Assembly: GCF_902459465.1 (NCBI RefSeq)
Contig: NC_047065.1
Span: 21,403,828 to 21,467,827 of the forward strand
Origin: Asterias rubens
Lineage: Eukaryota > Echinodermata > Asteroidea > Forcipulatida > Asteriidae
Reading direction: 5' to 3'
Length of the DNA stretch: 64,000 bases
Of the stretch, positions 57,482 to 64,000 are shown piece after piece (the stretch's first letter is position 1; the number at the start of each line of letters is the position of its first letter). Position numbers and translations under genes: made by a program. The notes under the pieces were generated by a model that was not told where the DNA came from, did no database searches, and worked only from the letters and a program-made list of their open reading frames with translations.

Positions 57482-57696
57482 TGGTATGAAATGTTTTAAG
57501 GTTGCTTTGCAGCTTTTCAGTCTCATGCAGCTTGCTTTGTGTATATTAGGTTAATATTAAAATGTTGTTTTTATAGATCTTATCCCAGTTTCGTAGATTT
57601 GCTTACAGTTCACAAAAGTATACATTTTAAAGTATCGGCCTAGTTGTTGGATTCTTTGACAGCAGAAATTATGTGACCATTTAGCAGCATTCTTCC
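57482..57696 (+). other. Ataxin-1-like 3'UTR start
   Basis: Follows the TAA at 57479. It has no repeat or further frame. The 3'UTR probably continues beyond the family C element. Confidence 0.5.
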
Positions 57697-58274
57697 TTAA
57701 AGGGTTCGGGTACTTTTTCAAAATGTCCACAGATTTACATTAAACTTACAGGGTTTAAAGATAATGATAGTGGAAAGCTTCCCTTCAAATATTACTAACT
57801 GAGGTTCTCAAGTTTGTGAGAAATGAGTAAAACAAGTCACAAAATAATTTTCGTCTCAGGACGATGAAAATTATTTTAGCATGTAAAATCCCATTTACCA
57901 GTTATGATATTATACCATAATCATAGCATAACTGGTTAATACGTTTTTACATGCTAAAATGACCCCAATTATTTGTTTTACTCATTTCTCAAAAACTACA
58001 GCACCTCAGTAAGTAAAATTTCAAGGGAAGCTTTCTACTATCATAATCTTCAAACTGTGTAAGTTTAATGTAAATCTGTGGACATAGTGTTTTTTGAGTT
58101 AGGAAAGGGTACATAGACCCTTTGTTTTACTCATTTCTCAAAAACTACAGCACCTCAGTAAGTAAAATTTCAAGGGAAGCTTTCTACTATCATAATCTTC
58201 AAACTGTGTAAGTTTAATGTTAATCTGTGGACATAGTGTTTTTTGAGTTAGGAAAGGGTACATAGACCCTTTAA
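57697..58274 (+). mobile_element. MITE family C with duplicated right arm
   Basis: TTAA|AGGGTTCGGGTACTTTTT at the left; GGAAAGGGTACATAGACCCT|TTAA at the right. Arms of over 100 bp are inverted (CCACAGATTTACATTAAACT vs AGTTTAATGTAAATCTGTGG). The right arm of 149 bp is present twice in tandem: 57972-58120 and 58121-58269, almost identical. Confidence 0.9.
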
Positions 58275-58615
58275 TGGTTGTCTGCTGGCCAAATGCCAGT
58301 TGACACTTCTGAAGACCAGTAAGATTTCTGTCAAAGGCATCCGGCCTGCTTGTTCACAGGATTTTAAACTCTAGTCCTGTCTAATAGACCGTATTGATTA
58401 TTACGTCATGCGGCTCAAATATCTGACCAACAAGATGGCGTCTGTGCGTTTGCGTGCATGTGTGGATGCATGTGCCGTAGAAATCAAACCGGGAATGTTG
58501 CTTGCTTTGATGATGTACGCGTTTGGACGCGCACACGGTTTGCACTACAAGATGGCGACTTTTCATAGCAAAAAGGGGTTATCAATATTAAATTATTGAC
58601 CTATGAAAAAATGAC

Positions 58616-58782
58616 AGTCCAGTGAAATGACAATTTTCAAAGGGCAAGGGCACCATCCAGCATTTTCTCCGTGGTAAAGGGTACCTGTTAGAGGACATTG
58701 TTGTATTTTTAAAGGGGCACCAAGGTAATGACCAAAGGCAATGGAGGCAATCTTCCTTTGACCCTGTGAAGAACATGTCTAA
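58616..58782 (-). repeat. Family F repeat copy
   Basis: CAATTTTCAAAGGGCAAGGG, ATCCAGCATTTTCTCCGTGG and GGGGCACCAAGGTAATGACC are family F in inverted orientation, with diverged ends. Confidence 0.75.
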
Positions 58783-60095
58783 GGCTGGCGTATTACTCAT
58801 AATTCAAAGTACATGTCTGAAGGTGCAGTCCCATTTTTTATTTAGCTTATGATATTATACGTCTCAGAGCCTCTTACCATCTTGGGGGTGCTTAGAATAC
58901 ATGTAGTTATCAATCAGCTTTTGCCTATTAGTTATCAATCAGCTTTTGCCTAAGCTGTAAATTTAATAGATACTTTGATAGCTGCAGAACGACAGTACCA
59001 ATGGTGCATGAACTGTGTATACAATAGGACAACACATGTCATCAGGTTTTGAAAAACACTCCATTTTAATGTTGTTGTTTTGATTAAAATTCCTTGAAAC
59101 AGATCTATGGGAATTGTTGGAAAGTTTACATTTTGTTTATTAGGAAATGGCAAAAGAACAGCCTTATATTGTTTTATAGGCCTATTGCAAGACAAAAATT
59201 AGTCTTCTAGAACAGTACCATCCAAAGTTTTCAACATTTTAGAGGTTGTACAGATAGTTCCCAGTGCATCAATTTGTTGGTGATGCAAAAGCTTAGGTTC
59301 TGTTGCCAATAGTCTTTGCCGATATTGAGCTTTTGGCATGGCATAAGTCAACCTACATGAACACCTGCAATTTTTGTATAGTCCAATCTATCAAATTCAT
59401 TTCTTCAGTGGTCCAATTCATTTTGTCAAAGCATTTAAGGAAATAGTGAAGTAAAATGAAAAAGAAAAACCACAAAATATTTCAGATATAAAATACATTT
59501 ACCAAAATACGTTTTAGGCAAGAAATATTGGTTTTTAGATTTTTGTTTTTGTTTTAAACTAACCTGTGAAAATTTCATTTCAAAATTGGTAAGGTTTTTG
59601 AGATAGCTTAAAGTCTGGTTAGAAACCGAAATTGCAATACGCAATTTGAGAAATGTTTCGTGCAGATATTTTTGAATCCCTCTCTCTAAACTTGTATTCC
59701 TTTGAACGGAAATGTCTCAAAATGTTATAGATTTTTAACAGCTGCAGTGCTTCTTATAGTATTTTGGTCATTAATTTTTGGAGTAATAACCATAGATATA
59801 GGACTACTCCCCCTTTAACAGTAGTTTACATTATTGGACAGGAATGAACGTGAAGCCAATTTGCCCGTAATCAAGAAAGTAAATTTCAAGCACACTCCAG
59901 ATGTAATGTAAAAGATGTGCACAGTGCTGTGGCTATGTGTATGCAGTTGATCATGGCCGTGTGTAATACGTGCGTTATATGTTCGAGCCTTGGGTCATAT
60001 CAACAGCACCAGATGGTTCAAACAGTGGTAGTAGTACATGTGTTTATAGCAGGCATTTGCATTGACTAGGCAGGCACCAACATAAACATGTTTGC
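58783..60095. other. No recognisable gene
   Basis: AT-rich; a direct repeat TTATCAATCAGCTTTTGCCT lies at about 58909 and 58933. Nothing else supported. Confidence 0.45.
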
Positions 60096-60270
60096 CAGGG
60101 CCCAATTTCATGGCAGTTCTGTTACAATCATGGAGACTTCCTCCATATACATGTATCATGGAATTCTGCGTTTACGGCTTACGGTTCCCTGTATAATAGC
60201 GTGATTCTACATCTAGGAGCTGTAAGCGTAAAAGTTCACTCTCAATGAGAGCCATGACATTGGGCCCATA
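60096..60270. mobile_element. Family H element
   Basis: Starts CAGGGCCCAATTTCATGGCA and ends GAGAGCCATGACATTGGGCCC. The interior GGAATTCTGCGTTTACGGCT parallels the copy at 41817. Confidence 0.8.
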
Positions 60271-60589
60271 GACCTTTCTGTAACGTCTCAGCCCAAGTTT
60301 TTACCAACCAAGGTTAGAAAACTATGGCAGCCTTACCCGTGAATGCAAATTCAAAAAAGATCACCACAGTTTGTGATAATGTTACATAAATATTCAAAAT
60401 TCAGGTTGAATTTGTCGGAAACAAAGCAACCAATCATGGGGGGATTTTTCTTCTTTTTTTTTTAGACAGCTTTCAGAAATGTTGAGTTTGGTCAATCACT
60501 TGCTTGCAAGATTGAATGTGACAATTGGCCGCCAACCATGGCAACCAGCATGGTTTGTTTATCAACAATGAGCTGGTCTATAGACCTGA

Positions 60590-60746
60590 TTGTGCATAAA
60601 ATATTGCCTTTATCATTTCTGCTAAGCAAATATATCCAAGTAACAAGTCACAGATGGCAATGTCATTTTGACTGGTAACCTTTTTTCGGTGAGCATTATT
60701 TTGTTTTGCTTAGCTTAGTTTTGTGCATTTCTATGAAATTGGGCCC
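60590..60746. mobile_element. Family H fragment, right end only
   Basis: TCTGCTAAGCAAATATATCC, GACTGGTAACC and the right end TCTATGAAATTGGGCCC match the copy at 20052; the left end is missing or diverged. Confidence 0.55.
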
Positions 60747-61663
60747 AAGTTCGAGTTACTTATAAAGCTGCTCTAGCAAATTGTGCTTAGCATAAATTAG
60801 TTGGAAACCGACCTGAAACATTATAATGCATAGGAGGATGTTTAAAACAATCGTTTCCAAAGGTAATACACATCGCCACCATTTTCACAAAGAGCTACCC
60901 ACATATGTTAAAAGGACAATTTATTGATTTAAATCTGGAGGGACCTACATGTATGATTGTACACCTCAATTCTCAATTATTGCATTTTACATTTTCACGA
61001 ATAGCATCAATGCCCAAAACTACATGTAATACACTGCAACAGGAGAGTGTAACATATGTCGAATCATGTTTCAGGTCACAAAGAGCCGCGTTTGTCAGTT
61101 TCTGATGTAAAACTCGTTATTCAGATGCTTTGGGCCGTGTAGTTAAGTGGGTCATCTTACTTTTTGTTGTTTCATGAAGAGATACATGTATCTTTGACTA
61201 TGTGTAGTTACATCGCCATTAGACAACAATTAAAAAGGAAATTAGGTAGTCAATGGTGTGAAGGTTAAAACTTTTTAAGAATCATATGAGAGGTCTCAAA
61301 CTGCAAGCCTTGGCTTTAGTAGGCCTATTGCATGTTTTTAATTTTAAGCTAAGCACAGTATAACATTTAAATCTCAATTGCCCTTTTGACATAAATGGCT
61401 CTTTGTGTAAACATGTTTAATTGTAGGACCATAGGTGTACATGAACAACTCTGTCATATTGGCTCTATCTTTGTGTTCATCAAACCACTAATAAGCACAA
61501 CGTGCTGATTGTTTAATTAGCTAATTGCAAACAAATGTAGCCACAGCCAAAATTAGCTCTTTTTTTAGTTGGTCCCTGGGCCCTTAGTGGCTGTGTACAG
61601 CTGTAACTTGATATGTTTTGTGCAAAGTACACCGTGTACTAGTGTGGATGTAGAAATTTAGGT
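60747..61663. other. No recognisable gene
   Basis: Non-coding, AT-rich, with several TACATGTA words. No exon or repeat family was identified. Confidence 0.45.
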
Positions 61664-61818
61664 CAGTGAGGCATGGAGGTCATTGTGTCAAATGCCTTGC
61701 TTTTTAGCCTTGGTGCCCCATCAAAAGTCTTCAACAGACTTTTAAAGATGTTCTGATGGAGTGCCCTTTGTGAACTGAAAATGGCCTTGCCCTTTGAAAT
61801 ATAAAAATCCAGACCTGA
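61664..61818 (+). repeat. Family F repeat copy, diverged
   Basis: GTCAGTGAGGCATGGAGGTC, AGCCTTGGTGCCCCATCAAA and AGTGCCCTTTGTGAACTGAA follow the family order, ending TCCAGACCTGAGG. Confidence 0.7.
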
Positions 61819-61954
61819 GGTTAGATGTGTGGAGGTATATTGTTCTATGTGCACAACTGCACAATATAATGTTCTTCTATATAGGCCTTGTACATTGATT
61901 TTGTTCTTGTTAGGGCAAGGTCATTTATTTGCTGTAATTATTTGTAATGGAACA

Positions 61955-62345
61955 TTTTAAAGGCAGTGGACACGATTGGTAATTACTAAAAAAAAATTGT
62001 TAGCATAAACATTTCTTGGTGACGAGTAATGGGGACAGGTTGATGGTATAAAACATTGTGAGAAACGGCTTCTCAACATTATGCATAAAATAACAAACCT
62101 GTGAAAATTTGAGCTGAATCGGTCATCGAACTTGCGAGATCATAATGAAAGAAAAAAACACCCTTGTCACACGAAGTTCTGTGCGTTTAGATGCTTGATT
62201 TCGAGACCTCAAGTTCTAAATCTGAGGTCTCGAAATCAAATTCGTGGAAAATTACTTCTTTCTCGAAAACTACATGTATGGCACTTCAGATACACCAACT
62301 GTGAAGGCTAGTCTTTGACAATTACCAATAGTGTCCACTGCACTT
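61955..62345. mobile_element. Chimeric MITE family A copy 14
   Basis: Left about 110 bp is family A in minus orientation (AGGCAGTGGACACGATTGGT ... GTGAGAAACGGCTT). From about 62073 it switches to plus orientation (TCTCAACATTATGCATAAAA ... TTCTCGAAAACTAC). The last about 60 bp from 62288 return to minus orientation (GATACACCAACTGTGAAGGC ... AGTGTCCACTGC). The central segment is thus inverted relative to both ends. Confidence 0.85.
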
Positions 62346-63211
62346 AGGCAATAACCAACCTGATCCATGTAAGAAAATTGGTTGAAACAAAGTGAACAAG
62401 GGATACATACAACTGTACCTGATTTCGTAGATTCAAAAGATTTCACGGATAGTTTGATTTGCTTTTAAACAAAAGGAATAATATTGAAACGTTGAGTTTT
62501 TTTCAGAACTGCCCCAACTCATTAGAGATAGTCATAACATGGTGTTACCGCAAACCTTTCCTTGTAGTATTGATATAAGTCTTGGTGTACACATAGTACA
62601 AATTTGTCCTAAAGTAAGAAAAAAAAAAGAAAAAAAAAAGTAATTTGTTCCCCCTACCTACCAGCCGTCCTTTTTTTCTAGCATGTTACAAGGGAAAACA
62701 AAATTGTTTTTAGCCTTACAGTCCCGTTTGCTCTCACTCTGCTTTTAATGAGTATTGATAATTGTTTGCAATTCCCGAGAAAAGGTATGAAAAGGTTTTC
62801 TTCAAATTTTGCCCTGTCAGTTATAAACAAAAAGATCATTTTTGCATGTAAGGCACACTTTTCCTTCTGGTTACTTCCTGATCATGTGTGGTAAACAATC
62901 TGGTCTCAGAAACAAAGATCACTCCCCTTTACCCTTTGACATGGCAAGTATAATTTATAAATGGGTGTCATTTCCCACTAACTGTAAATTTTGTAGTGCA
63001 TGTATGCTTCTCTGTTTTAATAAGTCTTTTATAAATTGGATTGAGGCTTTTTATGTCATCTGGCGTGCGTTTGCTAATGTCATAAAAATGCTTGCTATAA
63101 ATACGTGTGTGCAAATGATATGACCTCTAATTGAACTGGATAGACTTGTAAAAGGGTTGTGTAGTTAAGGGTTCAGGAAGAATAATTTTATCCTTTACTA
63201 GCATTTGATGG
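62346..63211. other. No recognisable gene
   Basis: Non-coding with A-runs at about 62620. The 93-codon frame at 62842-63123 has no family match that I recognise. Confidence 0.45.
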
Positions 63212-63614
63212 TATTAAAGGTACTGGACACTAATGGTAATTGTCAAAGACCAGTCTTCTCACTTGGTGTATCTCAACATTTGCATAAAATAACAAACCTG
63301 TGAAAATTTGAGCTCAATTGATCGTCGAAGTTGCGAGATAATAATAAAAGAAAAAAACACCCTTGTCATTCAAAGTTGTGTGCTTTTACATGGTTGATTT
63401 TGAGACCTCAAATTCTTAATCTGAGGTCTTGAAATCAAATTCGTGGAAAATTACTTATTTCTCGAAAACTATGTCACTTCAGAGGCAGCTGTTTCTCACA
63501 ATGTTTTATTGACCTCACAATGTTTTATTGACCTCTCCGCAATACTCAATACCAAGTAAGGTTTTATACCAACTATTTTTAGTAATTACCAATAGCGTCC
63601 ACTGCCTTTAATTG
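63212..63614 (+). mobile_element. MITE family A copy 15
   Basis: TTAA|AGGTACTGGACACTAATGG and CCAATAGCGTCCACTGCCT|TTAA. A 21-bp tandem duplication of TCACAATGTTTTATTGACCT lies at about 63494-63534. Confidence 0.9.
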
Positions 63615-63750
63615 TTTACAAATGAACCTACATTTCAGCCTGAGAAATTTTGATTTAAGTTTTGTTTCATCAAAGACAAATTTCAAGAATAGAACGGGAT
63701 TTGAACCTTAGATCTCCAAGCAGCTCTCTTACGAACTGAGGTGTCTAGGA

Positions 63751-64000
63751 CTTAAAGGCAGTGGACACTATTGGTAATTACTCAAAATAATTATCACCAT
63801 AAAATCTTACTTGATAACGCTAAATAGGGAGATGTTGATAGTGTAACACATTGTGAGAAACTGCTCACTTCGAAGTGACGTAGTTTTCGAGAAAGAAGTA
63901 ATTTTCCACGAATTTGGAGACCTAAGATTTAGAATTTGAGGTCTCGAAATCAAGCATCTGAAAGCACACAACATCGTGTGAACATGGTGCGACAAGGGTG
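63751..64000 (-). mobile_element. MITE family A copy 16, cut by the window edge
   Basis: TTAA|AGGCAGTGGACACTATTGG start; the interior GTAATTTTCCACGAATTTGG and TGAGGTCTCGAAATCAAGCA follows family A; the right part runs off the window. Confidence 0.9.

Overview
The window is metazoan nuclear DNA. Genes are split by many GT-AG introns, the DNA is AT-rich, and most non-coding sequence is short transposon-derived repeats. The proteins are typical animal orthologues, and the dominant repeats (TTAA-flanked 0.4 kb MITEs, TTTCAT/GGGCCC inverted-repeat elements, CR1/L2-type LINE tails ending in (ATT)n) suggest an invertebrate deuterostome. An echinoderm, perhaps a sea star, is the best guess; that taxonomic call is inference.

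Six protein-coding genes can be assembled exon by exon with matching splice phases. (1) 587-3719 (+): 3' part of a FAM192A/PSME3IP1 (NIP30) homologue; its 5' exons lie off the left edge. (2) 13634-18173 (-): complete six-exon Rab22/Rab31-like GTPase, 197 aa. (3) 20855-24493 (-): complete four-exon NDUFB9, a mitochondrial complex I LYR subunit, 149 aa. (4) 24660-36912 (+): complete 11-exon METTL17, a mitoribosome assembly factor, 517 aa. NDUFB9 and METTL17 are head to head with 166 bp between start codons, so they probably share a bidirectional promoter. (5) 39140-43177 (-): hnRNP C/RALY-like RRM gene whose third coding exon can splice in phase to either of two homologous terminal exons, each encoding one BCL11-like C2H2 zinc finger. 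(6) 51625-57481 (+): ataxin-1/ATXN1L homologue with AXH domain and a conserved KRRWSDP motif, 925 aa.

Much of the rest is repeats. Three MITE families flanked by TTAA (A about 385 bp, 16 copies or fragments; B about 375 bp, 4 copies; C, 1 copy) look like non-autonomous piggyBac-type elements. Two hairpin families (D about 130 bp, E about 45-75 bp) have 9-bp target-site duplications, as Mutator-like elements do; one D copy is split by an E copy. Other families are F (about 160 bp, AGGCCTGATACTTC termini), G (TTTCACAAAG palindromes), H (GGGCCCAATTTCAT termini), single palindromic elements, tRNA-type SINEs, three LINE remnants and several tandem repeats.

The most unusual items are the RRM plus zinc-finger gene with duplicated alternative terminal exons, the mitochondrial head-to-head pair, the 229-bp tandem amplification of the FAM192A 3' end, and the nested insertions with readable target-site duplications. 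No prokaryotic or viral gene, CRISPR array or intact tRNA/rRNA gene was seen.
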